From the NCBI GenBank assembly GCA_036867785.1, contig CP145424.1, positions 682,001 through 746,000 on the forward strand: 64,000 bases of DNA. Reading direction: 5' to 3'. A program made the translations under genes and the position numbers. The notes under the pieces are model-generated. The model searched no databases. It had not been told where the DNA came from and saw only the letters and a program-made list of their open reading frames with translations. Source of the DNA: Plasmodiophora brassicae. Its lineage: Eukaryota > Endomyxa: Phytomyxea > Phytomyxea > Plasmodiophorida. Positions 47,758 to 58,870 of the stretch are shown piece after piece (position 1 is the stretch's first letter; the number at the start of each line of letters is the position of its first letter).

Positions 47758-47844
47758 TGTGATAACTGAATAAATCCCGAACCCCGCGACGGACTTCGCC
47801 AGTCCGTCAAAGCGTTCGTTGCATCAGCTTGCCTGATCGTGACA
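47758..47844 (+). repeat. 5' LTR of the gypsy element (87 bp)
   Basis: Very short for an LTR. It contains a perfect 8-bp hairpin (GACGGACT-TCGCC-AGTCCGTC, about 47788-47808) and AGTCCGTCAAA at 47801-47811, the likely 5' end of the transcript if self-priming is used. Confidence 0.9.
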
Positions 47845-47845
47845 T

Positions 47846-47856
47846 TTTGACGGACT
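47846..47856 (+). promoter_or_regulatory. Self-priming primer-binding site
   Basis: TTTGACGGACT begins 1 nt after the 5' LTR and is the exact reverse complement of AGTCCGTCAAA inside the LTR (47801-47811). In Tf1/sushi-type elements the first 11 nt of the transcript fold back onto such a site to prime reverse transcription without a tRNA. No TGG tRNA-type site is present here. Confidence 0.75.
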
Positions 47857-47884
47857 AACCAACGGTCACCGCCGTCCCGCCCGC

Positions 47885-47990
47885 CCCGTTCCGCCCGCTC
47901 CGTTCCGCCCGCTCCGTTCCGCCCGCTCCGTTCCGCCCGCTCCGTTCCGCCCGCTCCGTTCCGCCCGCTCCGTTCCGCCCGCTCCGTTCC
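47885..47990 (+). repeat. 14-bp tandem repeat in the gypsy leader
   Basis: The unit GTTCCGCCCGCTCC is repeated about seven to eight times in the leader between the primer site and gag. The copies are nearly perfect. Confidence 0.85.
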
Positions 47991-48029
47991 TGCCGTCCCG
48001 TTTCCTGTCCGTCTACCGGTGTGTTCGCG

Positions 48030-48878
48030 ATGACAACGAGCGAGGACCAGATCGCCGCACTGGCAGATCAAGTGCGGGACCTCACGCTCACTGTCAGCGA
48101 CATGCTGCACCAGCTGAAAGCTATGCAGTCCGTAGTGGCCGACCGGGTCGAAGATGCCGTTGGGACAGCGATAAATCGCTCGCTGCCCGACAAGATGCCG
48201 CCGAGCGAGCCGTCGCCGACATCCCGACACATCGTCGACCACCAGATCCACCTGCCCCGCTTTACCGGGCGTATTCGCGACAGTTCCACGAACTCCCGCG
48301 ACTTTCTGAAGTGTCTGTCAAGGACGCTGCAGCTCCCGTCATCGACGACCCGCCTTCCGCCGGCGGCGCACAGCGCCCTTCTTAGATCGCTGGAAGGCCC
48401 GGCGTTGGAAGTCTATTTCGGGCTGCCGGACGACGCCACGATGGCCGACCTGTCCTACGCGATGTCAAAATGGTTTCCGGTGCCGACGTTCGAACAGCTG
48501 GAGGAGTGCTTCGACAACCTCACCCAGACCGAACCTGTCGAAGAGCATGTGTTGATGTTCAACAATTTGTATCAAGCGCTTCAGCGCGCGGATGCAACCT
48601 TCAAGATGAGTTCGGCCCGGCGCGCGTCGAAGTTCCGGAAGTCGCTGCATACTGCCTTGTCGGAAAAACTGTTCGAGGACATGATCACCGACTTCGACGA
48701 GATGGTCAAAAAGGCGAAACACCTCTGCCCGCGCTACCCCGTTCCGAAGGTTGTCGCCGCCGATGCCCGTGAGCGTGCCCGCAAGGACGGCCTCTGCTTC
48801 TACTGCAAAGAAGATGGCCACCGGATCGCGGATTGCCCGAAACGGCCGCCGGTTGCACCGGGAAATGTCCAAGGGTGA
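48030..48878 (+). CDS. Gypsy gag (fossil element part)
   Basis: A 282-aa gag from the ATG at 48030. It has a helical capsid region ([39 protein letters not shown]) and a C-terminal CCHC zinc knuckle ([14 protein letters not shown]). It overlaps the pol frame, as is usual where pol is made by frameshifting. Confidence 0.88.
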   Translation: MTTSEDQIAALADQVRDLTLTVSDMLHQLKAMQSVVADRVEDAVGTAINRSLPDKMPPSEPSPTSRHIVDHQIHLPRFTGRIRDSSTNSRDFLKCLSRTLQLPSSTTRLPPAAHSALLRSLEGPALEVYFGLPDDATMADLSYAMSKWFPVPTFEQLEECFDNLTQTEPVEEHVLMFNNLYQALQRADATFKMSSARRASKFRKSLHTALSEKLFEDMITDFDEMVKKAKHLCPRYPVPKVVAADARERARKDGLCFYCKEDGHRIADCPKRPPVAPGNVQG

Positions 48879-51800
48879 CCGCCAACGGGTTCGCCGGCCA
48901 CCCAGTAAACTCTGCATTGTCATCCGAACCCGACCCTGTTCAAATAAGCGATCTCATGTTTCTCCACGCCCGCTCTGTCCCGCATCTCGTACTTCCGATG
49001 ACCATATACACCGGGTCCGAAAGTATCTCGACAACGGCCTTGATCGACTGTGGCGCGACTAGCAACTTTATCGACTGGTCCTTCGCGCGGCTCCACGTTC
49101 TGCCTACCCGCCCGACGCATCGTCCGATACCTGTCCGCGTTGTCGACGGCCGCCAGCTCGCACCTATATCACAGGAGACTCAGCCGTTGAGAACGACGGT
49201 GGACGCCCAGTTCTCGTGTGAGATCGTCCTGAATCTGATCAATTCGCCGACCTATCCCGTCATCCTGGGTCTGCCCTGGCTAGCCCAGACTAATCCAGAT
49301 GTGGATTGGCGCCGGCGGCTCGTCTCGCCGCGCCAGTGCCCCCCCTCGCCGTCAACGTCAACGCCGACAACTGTGGCGGATCCTGGCCATGCAGAAGCTG
49401 AGACAACCGAGGCAAGCGTGGCTGCGCCACACGACGACTGCCGTTATCCGGCCCTGGACGCCTCTAGTGCAGCTCCGCTCATCGCCCAGGCGCCTGTTAA
49501 CACAAAACAACATCCAGATCCAACTTCCGCACAAGACCTGATCGTGACACCATTGCCGCCTGCGGCCAACGATGAACGCCGGGTGGCAGAGTCCTTGGCG
49601 ACAGCCGCAATTGAGACTCAGGACAAAGCCGCTGGCGACCTGGAAACGGCTGACACCGGTAACACCCCTGCGAACTGCCTCGAGCTCGAATCGTTCCCCG
49701 ACCAGACAGGCTGGCTAACGTCGCCGGCGCGGGAGCAGCGACACAGGCGGGGAGCCGGTCGACGTCTACCAGATTGTCGTTTGGACGACGGTTCCAGGGC
49801 ACGCCAGGTGGTCAGCCTGTTCATGTGCTCATCCATCGTGGCGGCCGCTTGGGCGCTTGCCTTCGTCACTATGTGCCGCGAACCCGCACGCGTCGACCTT
49901 CGTGCTTATCTAAACACGTCATCTGACGACGCCTGTCCGATCGCCCCGCCGAACGCCGGCCCTGACGTTCTAGCCGGAGATGCTCCACAGTCGTCGTGCG
50001 ACGTACGGCCCACGGATTCTAATCAAGGCGACGGGACGCGGATCGACCACGTTCCCTTGCCGGCACCAAGCACTGAAGAACCTCTGGCGGCCAACGTTCC
50101 CATCCATCTAGTCGACGCCGAACCGTTCCTGGACGCACTCATGGACGACGCTCAGTGCTACCTCATCCATTATACGTGGACCGAGGACACCGAGTCAGAG
50201 CAGACGAAGATACCTGAAAAATACCAGGATTTTGCCGACGTGTTCGACGAGGCCACCGCCACATCCTTACCGCCGCACCGCGCCTCTGACTGCTCGATCG
50301 ACCTGAAACCGGGGACGGAGCCTCCATTCTGTCGCCTCTACGGCTTGTCTCCCCGCGAACAGGTAGCCCTCAAGAAGTATTTGGAAGATAACCTCCAGTC
50401 GAACTTCATACGGCCGTCGCGTTCATCTGCCGGCGCGCCGATCCTTTTCGCGAAGAAGAAGGATGGTTCGTTACGGCTTTGCGTTGATTACCGAGGCCTG
50501 AACTCGGTCACCGTGAAGAACCGTTACCCACTTCCGCTCATCGACCAGCTGCTTTCGACACTCGGTCAAGCAACGGTCTTCTCCAAGATCGACCTTCGAA
50601 GTGCGTACAACCAGATCCGCATTCGCGAAGGTGACGAATGGAAGACAGCATTCCGGACACCGTACGGACTGTTCGAGTACCTGGTTATGCCCTTCGGGCT
50701 TGCCAACGCCCCGGCATCCTTTCAAGCCTTCATGAACGAGACATTCAGCGACTTCATTGACCGTTTCGTTGTTGTTTACCTTGACGACATCTTGATTTTC
50801 TCCAAGAATGCTGAGGAACATGAACAGCACGTGCGTTTGGTGCTCGAACGTCTACGCTCCGCGCGCCTGACGGCCAAACTGTCTAAGTGCTTGTTCGACG
50901 CACCGGAGGTCGAATTCCTCGGCTACTTAGTGTCCAAGGACGGCCTCCGGTTGGATCCCAGCCGAGTAGACACAATACTCGCGTGGGCCCCGCCGCGTGA
51001 CCTCCACGGGCTGCAAGTCTTCCTTGGGTTCGCCAACTTCTACCGAAAGTTCATCCCGCATTTCGCGGAGATCGCACTTCCCTTGACGAACCTTACTCGC
51101 GGGGAAACCGAATTTATCTGGAACGAGACTGCTTCGACCGCCTTCGCAACTCTGAAGAGCGCGTTCACACGCGCTCCGGTCCTCGCCCACTTCGATCCTA
51201 GCGTGCCGTGCGAGATTGAAACGGATGCCTCCGACTTCGCCATTGCCATGGTCCTCTCACAACGGGGCCGTGACGGGGACTTACACCCTCTGGCGTTCTT
51301 TTCGAGGAAACTGGACCCCGCTGAGATCCGATATGCGGTCTACGACAAAGAGCTCCTGGCCGTTGTTGCGTCCTTCGAGAAATGGCGCCAGTTCCTGGAT
51401 TCGGATGAACATCAGACACTTGTGCACAGCGACCACCGCAACCTCAAGTACTTCATGACGACCCACAAGCTTAATCCGCGCCAAATCCGATGGTCCCAAC
51501 TGCTTAGCGGCTTCGACTTCATGATTCAGCACCGACCGGGCCGCTTGCACGGTAAACCTGACGCCTTGACGCGCCGCCCGGAGTACGTCCCGACGGCGTC
51601 TGAAGAAGGCATCCTGCAACAATCTCTCCAACTGCTCCCGCTTCATCGCCTAGTTCCGTCCCCCGTGGTGGACGCGTTCACCGTCCACGCGGAGGCGGCT
51701 CCGTCCGAGCCTCTCCTAGACCGTATCCGACGACACCAAGCGAGTGATCCGTTCGTCGCCAAGATTGCCGGTCTGCTCGACCGACCTCAAGGTAGGAAGT

Positions 51801-53194
51801 ATTGCCTGAGAGACGGCCTCCTGTACAAAGGACGCTCCTTGGTCGTCTCCGGAGACGAATGCAAGATCGAGATCCTCCGGCAACTCCACGATAATAGGGC
51901 CTCTGGTCACTTTGGTATCCGCAAAACGCTTGGGCTTGTCCAGCGTGAATTTTGGTGGCCTGGCATGAGGGCCTTCGTCAAACTGTACGTCTCATCCTGC
52001 GACATTTGTCAGAGAAGCAAGTCTCCGCGCCACAAACCGTCCGGGCTCCTGCTGCCTCTTCCCTTGCCGAGTTCTCTGTGGTCATCGATCTCAATGGATC
52101 TAATTGTCAAGCTTCCAGTTTCCGACGGCTACGATTCGGTCCTCGTCGTCGTCGACCGGTTTTCGAAAATGGCCCACTTCATTCCGTGCAAGGAGACCCT
52201 CACAGCGGTCGAGCTGTCCGACCTGTTTTTGCAGCAGATATTCCGCCTGCATGGCCTACCGGACGACATCGTCTCCGACCGGGGGCCCCAGTTCGTGTCG
52301 GCCTTCTGGAAGCACTTACTGGACCGTCTTGGTATCCAACGGAACTTGTCTTCATCCCGGCACCCGGAATCCGACGGCCAGACGGAACGCGTGAACCAGA
52401 TCCTCGAACAATACTTACGCTGCTATGTTAGCTACATGCAGGACGACTGGCTGCAACTTCTGCCTATGGCCGAGTTCGCGTACAACAACGCCGACCATTC
52501 GGCCACCGGCATGTCGCCGTTTTTCGCCAACTACGGGTTTCATCCAAGGGTGACGGAGCCTCGACCCAGGAATGGCCAAGTCTGTAACCCAGCCGCCGAT
52601 GAGCGTGCCGAATTCCTTGAGAAGGTTCGCCGCTACTTGAAGGGCCAACTGCAACGGGCGGTCGACGCTATGAAGCGCTCTGCGGATCGCCGTCGCCGCG
52701 AACCACCACCACTGCAGGTGGGCGATCTCGTCATGCTCAGGCGTGGAACCTTATCGACTGGCCGCCCGTGCGGGAAACTGGATGACCGTCTGCTGGGACC
52801 CTTCCAAGTTGTTCGCACAGTTAACCCCGTCGCATACGAAGTGAAGCTGCCTCCTACCTCGCGCCTACATAACGTCTTCCATGTGTCACAGCTGGAACCG
52901 TATACGCCTAATGTCCTTCCACATCGCCAACAGCCACCGCCGCCGCCCATTGTATTGGAAGATGACGACCAGCCCCTGTTCATCGTTAAGTCGATCTTGG
53001 ATTCCCGATACCGGTCGGGGCGGTTGCAATATCTCATAGATTGGGAAGGATACTCCCCGTCCGATCGCACCTGGGAACCCGCGGGCAATCTCCATGGGAC
53101 AGGAGGCCTGGACCAAGCGATTGCTGAATTTCATGCTCGATATCCCGATAAACCTGGCCCTCGCTCCCGAAACCGGCGGAGACCCAATCGCTAG
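48833..53194 (+). CDS. Gypsy pol with C-terminal chromodomain (fossil element part)
   Basis: One long frame with protease ([14 protein letters not shown]), an unusually long linker, reverse transcriptase ([33 protein letters not shown] near 50771-50810), RNase H ([16 protein letters not shown]), the integrase zinc-binding region ([18 protein letters not shown]), integrase core ([22 protein letters not shown]) and a chromodomain (about 52960-53130: [17 protein letters not shown]). The chromodomain places it in the chromovirus clade, which targets histone-marked chromatin. The linker near 49800 contains a hydrophobic stretch ([19 protein letters not shown]). Confidence 0.92.
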   Translation: MPETAAGCTGKCPRVTANGFAGHPVNSALSSEPDPVQISDLMFLHARSVPHLVLPMTIYTGSESISTTALIDCGATSNFIDWSFARLHVLPTRPTHRPIPVRVVDGRQLAPISQETQPLRTTVDAQFSCEIVLNLINSPTYPVILGLPWLAQTNPDVDWRRRLVSPRQCPPSPSTSTPTTVADPGHAEAETTEASVAAPHDDCRYPALDASSAAPLIAQAPVNTKQHPDPTSAQDLIVTPLPPAANDERRVAESLATAAIETQDKAAGDLETADTGNTPANCLELESFPDQTGWLTSPAREQRHRRGAGRRLPDCRLDDGSRARQVVSLFMCSSIVAAAWALAFVTMCREPARVDLRAYLNTSSDDACPIAPPNAGPDVLAGDAPQSSCDVRPTDSNQGDGTRIDHVPLPAPSTEEPLAANVPIHLVDAEPFLDALMDDAQCYLIHYTWTEDTESEQTKIPEKYQDFADVFDEATATSLPPHRASDCSIDLKPGTEPPFCRLYGLSPREQVALKKYLEDNLQSNFIRPSRSSAGAPILFAKKKDGSLRLCVDYRGLNSVTVKNRYPLPLIDQLLSTLGQATVFSKIDLRSAYNQIRIREGDEWKTAFRTPYGLFEYLVMPFGLANAPASFQAFMNETFSDFIDRFVVVYLDDILIFSKNAEEHEQHVRLVLERLRSARLTAKLSKCLFDAPEVEFLGYLVSKDGLRLDPSRVDTILAWAPPRDLHGLQVFLGFANFYRKFIPHFAEIALPLTNLTRGETEFIWNETASTAFATLKSAFTRAPVLAHFDPSVPCEIETDASDFAIAMVLSQRGRDGDLHPLAFFSRKLDPAEIRYAVYDKELLAVVASFEKWRQFLDSDEHQTLVHSDHRNLKYFMTTHKLNPRQIRWSQLLSGFDFMIQHRPGRLHGKPDALTRRPEYVPTASEEGILQQSLQLLPLHRLVPSPVVDAFTVHAEAAPSEPLLDRIRRHQASDPFVAKIAGLLDRPQGRKYCLRDGLLYKGRSLVVSGDECKIEILRQLHDNRASGHFGIRKTLGLVQREFWWPGMRAFVKLYVSSCDICQRSKSPRHKPSGLLLPLPLPSSLWSSISMDLIVKLPVSDGYDSVLVVVDRFSKMAHFIPCKETLTAVELSDLFLQQIFRLHGLPDDIVSDRGPQFVSAFWKHLLDRLGIQRNLSSSRHPESDGQTERVNQILEQYLRCYVSYMQDDWLQLLPMAEFAYNNADHSATGMSPFFANYGFHPRVTEPRPRNGQVCNPAADERAEFLEKVRRYLKGQLQRAVDAMKRSADRRRREPPPLQVGDLVMLRRGTLSTGRPCGKLDDRLLGPFQVVRTVNPVAYEVKLPPTSRLHNVFHVSQLEPYTPNVLPHRQQPPPPPIVLEDDDQPLFIVKSILDSRYRSGRLQYLIDWEGYSPSDRTWEPAGNLHGTGGLDQAIAEFHARYPDKPGPRSRNRRRPNR

Positions 53195-53207
53195 AAGAGG
53201 ACTATTC

Positions 53208-53294
53208 TGTGATAACTGAATAAATCCCGAACCCCGCGACGGACTTCGCCAGTCCGTCAAAGCGTTCGTTGCATCAGCTTGCCTGATCGTGACA
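53208..53294 (+). repeat. 3' LTR of the gypsy element (87 bp)
   Basis: It reads the same as 47758-47844 throughout and is followed by the second copy of the target duplication GTCCG at 53295-53299. Confidence 0.9.
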
Positions 53295-54632
53295 GTCCGG
53301 AGCGACATCCTCCGTCTAGTACTAGCCCTGTCCGTCCAAGACAAGGAGATCATCGCCGAGCAGATGGATGTGATGACCGCATTCCTCAACGCCCACCTCA
53401 CCGAAGAGATCTACATGGACTCCCCGAAAGGGATGAAGGCCAGAACCCGTTTCGTCAAGCTCCTACGATCGATCTATGGCCTGAAACAGGCCCCAAGAGA
53501 ATGGTTCAAGGTCATCGACGCCTTCCTCGTTAACGAATGCGGGTTCCAACGAGCCAAGTCCGCATCGTGCTTGTACTTCAAACGTGGTCCAACTGGACAG
53601 CTCGTCATTGTTGGGGTCTACGTCGATGATATTCCCATCGTCGGACATCCCGAACTCGTACAGGAAACCAAGTCAGCCCTCTCGAAGAGATTCAAGATGT
53701 CGGACATGGGAGAGCTTCAATCAGTCATTGGCTTCGACGTCGATAGACAAGGTAGATCGGTGTTCCTGTCGCAAGAACGCTACACGAAAACTATCCTCGA
53801 CACCTACGGCATGGCCGAATCGCGCCCCGTCTCGACACCGGCAGATGCGAACTTGAAGTTATCCACATCACTGTGCCCGCAGAACCAGGCCGATCGCGAA
53901 CTTGCCGCCTTAGAAGGCCAGCGCATCAACTATCGAGCAGCGGTAGGTCACCTAATGTGGCTGCTGCACACCCGGCCAGACATCGCCTATGCGGTGAACG
54001 AGGTCTCCCGATACGTGCAAGACCCAGGGCCAGCGCACTTCGTCGCGCTGAAGCGAGTCTTCAGGTACCTCAACGGCACTCGCAACTACGGCCTCCTGTT
54101 CGAAGGAGGTGGGGAAACGGCCACACCGCTCCTGGTCGGCTACTCCGATTCTGATTGGGGTGGAGACCTCGACACACGACGATCGACTTCGGGGTGCGTG
54201 TTCCTTCTGAATGGCTGCCCGGTTTCATTTCGCTCTAAGAAGCAGACCACGGTCGCGTTATCGTCGTGCGAGGCGGAGACGGTGGCGTCAACACTCGCGG
54301 CAACAGAAGGCGTCTGGTTGCGCAATGTGCTGGACGAACTAGGTTTTCCACAAGCTCAGCCTACACCTCTACACGTAGACAATCAGGGGGCGATCGCGTT
54401 CGCCAACAGCGAAATCAACCACAGCAAGATGAAACATCTCGCGCTCAAGGACCACTTCGTCAGAGAACTGGTGGCATCCAACCAGATCAAGGTGCACTAC
54501 GTCCGCTCGTGCGAGAACCTCGCCGACATCTTCACGAAACCGCTCGGAAAGCACAAGTTCGTAGAATTCCGTGCGGCCCTCAAGTGCGTACCGCATCCCC
54601 ACATGAACTTGGACTCTCAGGTCGAGGGGGGG
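53295..54632 (+). CDS. Copia pol, right part (RT and RNase H) (fossil element part)
   Basis: The remainder of the copia pol beyond the gypsy insertion: MTAFLNAHLTEEIYMDSP, YVDDIPIVG of the reverse transcriptase, and RNase H motifs (SDSDWGGDLDTRRSTSGCVF, CEAETVASTLAATEG, DNQGAIAFAN). The frame runs on for a short way into the 3' LTR. Confidence 0.85.
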
Positions 54633-54800
54633 AATCGGGACACTGGTGCGACCTCGAGTCCGCAGAGTGCCTTAGATCAGCAATCATAGGGCGCCTCCCA
54701 CATATACCGCGCAACACTGCCGTACGGCGTCCGTGGCGCACCAATCATACATTCTGCTATCTGGCCTTGTCTGGTCTTGTCCGTGTCCTGCGTGCTAATT
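54633..54800 (+). repeat. 3' LTR of the copia element (168 bp)
   Basis: It matches 44226-44393 throughout and is followed by the second AAACG target duplication at 54801-54805. Confidence 0.9.
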
Positions 54801-54932
54801 AAACGGCCCTGCACCACTGACCCCATCCAAGTGCAGTATCCTGGCCATACCCCACTGTGTGCGCCTACTATACTGGGCATGCCTTCCGCCGAATCGGCGA
54901 CCACACGGTGTCATCCCAGCACCGTCCGTTAA

Positions 54933-56166
54933 TCAATGGATTCGTTGACAAGTACCAGAAAAGATGTCGGCGCTGATAAGCACAGCGAGAATCAGAAGAG
55001 CCGGAACAAGCGATAGTCGCGTCGTGTCCATCCAAATTTGAACCGGGCTCCATGTCATTGCCCTGGCATCCGTTACTTCTGCATCATCAGGTACTGTGAT
55101 AATGACGTGAGCGGGCACTTCCTCTGGCTTCTTGGCAATGCCAACAACCGATCCCGCGGTGGCAATTTCGTAGCTGGGCGGGTTGTCCCAGATCCAGTTC
55201 AGCAGGTACGCCAGACGCACGCCGCCCTTGGCGAGCTGAACGTCCACGCTGTCCTGGTGCCGCATGTAGTATTCATCGCACAGGTCGAAGCCGTCCACGA
55301 TATCGTTGCCCAATTCGTCCCGGTTGGCACTGGCGGAGAGCAGCGCCGTATCCATCGCCCACAACCGGCTGCATTCGTCGAACGTGCGGCAATCGATCCA
55401 GGATGCCGTTGACCAGTTCCCGGTTCGCACTCGCGTGACAATCGATTCAATGTAACTCGCTTTCGACTTCCTAAACGATGTTCGAATGCGGCGCTGGATC
55501 AGCAGGTCATCCCAGATTTCGTGCAGGTTTGTCTGTCAATCCACAATGACTGATCCAGGCCCCAATTTCGAACGTGCGGATGTACCTTTCGACGGCAGAA
55601 CCGCCCGCGCTCATTGTTTCCTCCACGGTTGTTGCGCGTTGAGATGTGAAGCGGCTAACACAATCACCCGCTGAGTCGTACGAGAATGCACTGTGGCACC
55701 GAGGCGCTCGCGGACCTGATTGATGTCACCCAGGTAGTGGACGAGGAACTTCAGGTCGATGTACGACGATTCAGGATCGGTCCGCGACAGCAGCCTCGAG
55801 GAATAATTGGCAATGGCTGCCGTCAGGCATCGTCCTTTCGGGCAGATGAGGTCGACGTTGACGTGGTGCAACGGAGACGTCCAGCCCCACCCGGCCTGAT
55901 GCTTGATCTTATCGGCCCACGATGCGACATTTTCCATCCGCCCGCCATCGTTCGCCAGCATTGCGCTAACGTCAAACGCAACGTTCTCGTTGAGAAACCT
56001 GCCAACGTTCAACAGATCAAACCGTGAGCCTGCATGCAGCACAACGTGCACGGTCGTACTCGTGTGCAATTGCTGCAGTGATTTCGTGACCGACATGGCT
56101 CCAACCTTCGACATCGACGACACCGAGGGCAATGACCGCCACGACAGCAACGACGACAGCCACCAT
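54933..56166 (-). CDS. S1/P1-type zinc nuclease with C-terminal membrane anchor
   Basis: Exons 56166-56060, 55998-55716, 55654-55586 and 55532-54933 (introns 61, 61 and 53 nt) encode 352 aa. The family cleaves single-stranded DNA and RNA and 3'-nucleotides with three zinc ions. The signal peptide (MVAVVVAVVAVIALGVVDVEG) is followed at once by WSHVGHE, so cleavage leaves the family's zinc-binding N-terminal Trp and His. The other ligands are visible in order: WADKIKHQ (Asp), TSPLHHV (His), LVHYLGD (His, Asp), QPLHIS (His) and NLHEIWDD (His, Asp). GRFCRRKTNLHEIWD and RNNRGGN are typical. The C-terminus adds a hydrophobic helix (LSLVPALLILAVLISADIF), so the enzyme is probably membrane-bound and faces the lumen or exterior. 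Confidence 0.9.
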
Positions 56167-56541
56167 GGTGTTTCGGTGTGCCGCCCGGCGATCCGGACGC
56201 GCGCATGGGGATGGCCCAAGCAGGGCTCAGTTGCGGTCGCCAAATTCGGCACCGGCAATGGGCCAGCTGCCCAAATTTAGAGCGCCTGGACGTCCGGAAA
56301 TATATTCGTTGCAAGCGATGCCATACGCAGGGCGAAGGTTCACTTTACTACGCCATGCCACGTCCAGTGGAGAAGACATACTATAGAATAAATGTGGCAG
56401 TCTACGCAGCCCTGCGCGCTGGTCGTGATGGTCGACTGGTTCGGCGACGCTCACGGCGCGCCCCCACGGCCGCTGCGCACTGCGCCGCAGTTTTTGGCGT
56501 CGCGCACCGCGGACGACGACGACGACGACGACGGGGGCCAC

Positions 56542-57160
56542 ATGGCTGGCAGTGATGCGCTGTGGATCGTCGTCGTCGGCATGTTCTGGGGATGTGCGTC
56601 GCTGGGACCGTGCTGGGCTGGGTTGACGGGGGGGTCTGACGCGTGCGGGTCAGGCACGAACCCGTTCCTGAACCAGAAGGCGGCGGGTGACGGCGGGGCG
56701 GCGCCGACGAAGCGCCCGGCCTGGCTGCCGGCCCTGTTCGGGATATTCCTCAACTGGAAGGTTGCGTGCGACGTGACAACGATGGACGCAATCCTGACCG
56801 GCCCCTGAAGTTTGTCGTTCCCTACGTCATCAATCAGCTGGGGTCCGTCGTGTACGTGTACACGTTGAAGTCGTCAGGTGGCGCGCACGACGACGATGGG
56901 GTTCGGATGGCGCCACCTGATGTTGCAATCGTCTGCAGACCTATCCATGTCGATGCCCATGTGCAACGCGCTGGCGCTCGTCTTCACTACCGTCACGAGT
57001 CGGTTGATCGGCGAGCGCCCGCTGCCGTTAGGTTGGCCTGCATCGGCGCGTTCCCTCTCGAACGCCAATCTGATCGTCGTCCGCAGGCGGCCTGATCGGG
57101 ACCGCGCTGACCGCCGTCGGCATCTCAATCTGCTTCTATGCGAAGCTCAACGACAAATGA
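56542..57160 (+). CDS. TMEM234-like small multi-pass membrane protein
   Basis: Five exons (56542-56593, 56654-56760, 56811-56877, 56939-57031, 57087-57160) encode 130 aa, close to the usual ~140. Conserved features: LWIVVVGMFWGCTNPFL at the start, KFVVPYVINQLGSVVYVYTL, SMSMPMCNALALVFTTVTSR and GTALTAVGISICFYAKLND at the end. It has four hydrophobic helices and resembles half of a drug/metabolite-transporter (EamA-like) fold. Human TMEM234 is a poorly understood membrane protein. I chose the ATG at 56542 because it directly precedes the first conserved helix. Confidence 0.88.
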
Positions 57161-57305
57161 ATGCGTATCGTGTTGCCCCGTCTGAAACCCCTCACCTACA
57201 GGTGCCGGCCGGCGGCACGAACGCTGACGATGAACCCGGGGGAGCTTGTCATAACAGGCTCGCGAATGATTGTGTATCGATACTGAGGAATGAACGAGCG
57301 TACGT

Positions 57306-58172
57306 TCAGGCCAGGGCGGCCAGAGCGTACATTAGGGCGCCTGACAGGAGGAGCAACGGGCGGCGAAGCGTCCGTCTCGGTGCCGAGTTTGGACGTTCCG
57401 CCACCCGGTACTCGCTGTCTAGGGCAGACGGCTGTTCGGATAGGCGTGCCGCGCGCTCGTCTTCGTCGCGATCGGGCCGGCACCCGTCGACGCTTGCAAT
57501 GGCCTGCGTGTTCACGAACGTATCGACGGTGCGGGACGACTCGAACCGTGTCGGCGCCGAGTTCCGGTCGAACAGGGTGCACTGTTTCGTGGCCCACTGG
57601 TCGCCTCGCTCGTCCACAGCCAGAGCACAGTCAAAGTCGAACAGCCGCGGCGCGTTCGTGCACAACTCGTCGCAAGACAGGCCGGCGTCGTTCGTCCACG
57701 ACCTGGATCCCGTCGCTTGCATCGACAACGTTGCCGATTTCTGCCCCGTCATGACCAGACGTGCGGTCGCCATGGACGCCAGATCGCCCACCGGCCGCGT
57801 CGCAGGCAGCACCGCCACCTTCTGAGCAGGTCGCCACTCCGCTGCCGGGTCGCTCTTCGCCAGGATCGCCGTGTTCACGGGAGCGTCGCCGGTCGCCGCG
57901 TACTCCCCGAGGCAGAACGGAATGTAGAACAGGTGGCAATGCCCTGCAATTCGACCAGGCCGTGTTCATCGGTCCTGGGTCGTGTCGCGCGCGCTGGACG
58001 TACCTTTGAACCCGGATTCGAACCCGGTGCAGTGGGGCAGCGCGTTGCACTGGGCCTCACAGACGGTACGGTTCCGGTCGATCTGGCTCCAGTGCTCCAT
58101 CCATGGGTCGGCGCGCGTCGTATACGTGTACAACGGTATGTACCTCGTGATGTTCACGTACGACGACGCCAT
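57306..58172 (-). CDS. Secreted or surface protein with PAN/apple-like Cys modules
   Basis: Exons 58172-58004 and 57943-57306, joined over a 60-nt intron (GTACGT...TTGCAG), give 268 aa. Two Cys-rich stretches look like apple/PAN modules: CEAQCNALPHCTGFESGF continuing to HCHLFYIPFCLG, and GLSCDELCTNAPRLFDFDC continuing to KQCTLFD. The C-terminus is hydrophobic after a basic stretch (RPLLLLSGALMYALAALA), fitting a GPI signal or tail anchor. No signal peptide is seen with this start, so an upstream exon is likely missing. PAN domains usually bind protein or carbohydrate ligands. Confidence 0.55.
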
Positions 58173-58377
58173 CGCGCGCCAGATACTATTGCTTTTGGTC
58201 CACACGCCCGACCCCACACACACAACCGCATCGACTCACAGGCGTGAGTCAACTCTCGCCCGTCTTGACCCACGCCCCTGCGACTCGACGACACACAGGT
58301 CGCCCATGGGCCGGTTCGGATCACGATGCCGCTGCAATACATTGTGTGGAAACGTTCCAGGAGGGCCTTCCTGCACA

Positions 58378-58653
58378 TTACTGTTTGTTGGGTTTCAGGT
58401 CGGTCATCTCGAGGGTGACCTCGCGGTCCTTGCCCTTGAGTTTGACGTAGTGCTGTGGTGGGCTGTCGACTTGCCGCTGCTGGTTCGCGGCCACGCCCGT
58501 CTTCTGTTTCTCGCAGACGAACTCGGCGCCGCCCAGGTCGTCGTCCTTCGCCTTCGGGCTGGCGTCCTGGTTGACGACCTGCGGGCTCTTGTTCTTCAGC
58601 AGGTTCGCCAGCGTCAAGGCGTCCCGCGCATGCTCGCCAGTACTGTCGCCCAT
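58378..58653 (-). CDS. Small hypothetical charged protein
   Basis: A 91-aa frame from the ATG at 58651-58653. It is hydrophilic and charged, with TLANLLKNKSPQVVNQD, a DDDLGGAEFVCEKQKTG centre and a lysine-rich end (HYVKLKGKDREVTLEMTDLK). No domain is recognised. It may be a full small gene or the last exon of a gene whose start I could not find. Confidence 0.4.
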   Translation of the reverse strand: MGDSTGEHARDALTLANLLKNKSPQVVNQDASPKAKDDDLGGAEFVCEKQKTGVAANQQRQVDSPPQHYVKLKGKDREVTLEMTDLKPNKQ

Positions 58654-58870
58654 TGCCAACCAGGGACGCGCTCACTGCCGCGAGGTCTGCTTCTGACGCG
58701 TGCCCACCGCCGCACGTGAGTCATTGTCCCTTGAATCCAAGCCCACCGAACGGTCACGCGTCGCCGTGCTCGTCCCAACGGCGGAGCCTTGTTCGGCGCT
58801 GGCGCGCGCGCGAAGATACGCACAACGACCGCCTGTTCGTCGTAGATACGATCGATCGCATGCATGCTGG

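Larger units (their letters stand above)
47758..53294 (+). mobile_element. Ty3/gypsy chromovirus, looks whole, nested in the copia element
   Basis: It has two 87-bp LTRs (47758-47844 and 53208-53294) that read identically, starting TGTGATAACTG and ending CGTGACA, and the 5-bp target duplication GTCCG (47753-47757 and 53295-53299) taken from the copia pol. Gag, then a long pol (protease, RT, RNase H, integrase, C-terminal chromodomain) lie between them; I see no break. A purine tract (AGAAGAGGA) precedes the 3' LTR. Just inside the 5' LTR is an 11-nt self-complementary priming site. It is younger than the copia insertion it splits. Confidence 0.93.
44226..54800 (+). mobile_element. Ty1/copia LTR retrotransposon, interrupted by a younger Ty3/gypsy element
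   Basis: The element is bounded by two 168-bp LTRs (44226-44393 and 54633-54800) that look identical by eye, and by the 5-bp target duplication AAACG (44221-44225 and 54801-54805). Inside are gag, then pol in the copia order protease, integrase, reverse transcriptase, RNase H. A purine run (GAGGGGGG) directly precedes the 3' LTR and TGG follows close to the 5' LTR end, as for a polypurine tract and tRNA primer site. A complete gypsy element (47758-53294) sits in its reverse-transcriptase region, so this copy is broken. Identical LTRs imply a very recent insertion. The LTR ends are AAT..ATT, not the usual TG..CA. Confidence 0.93.
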
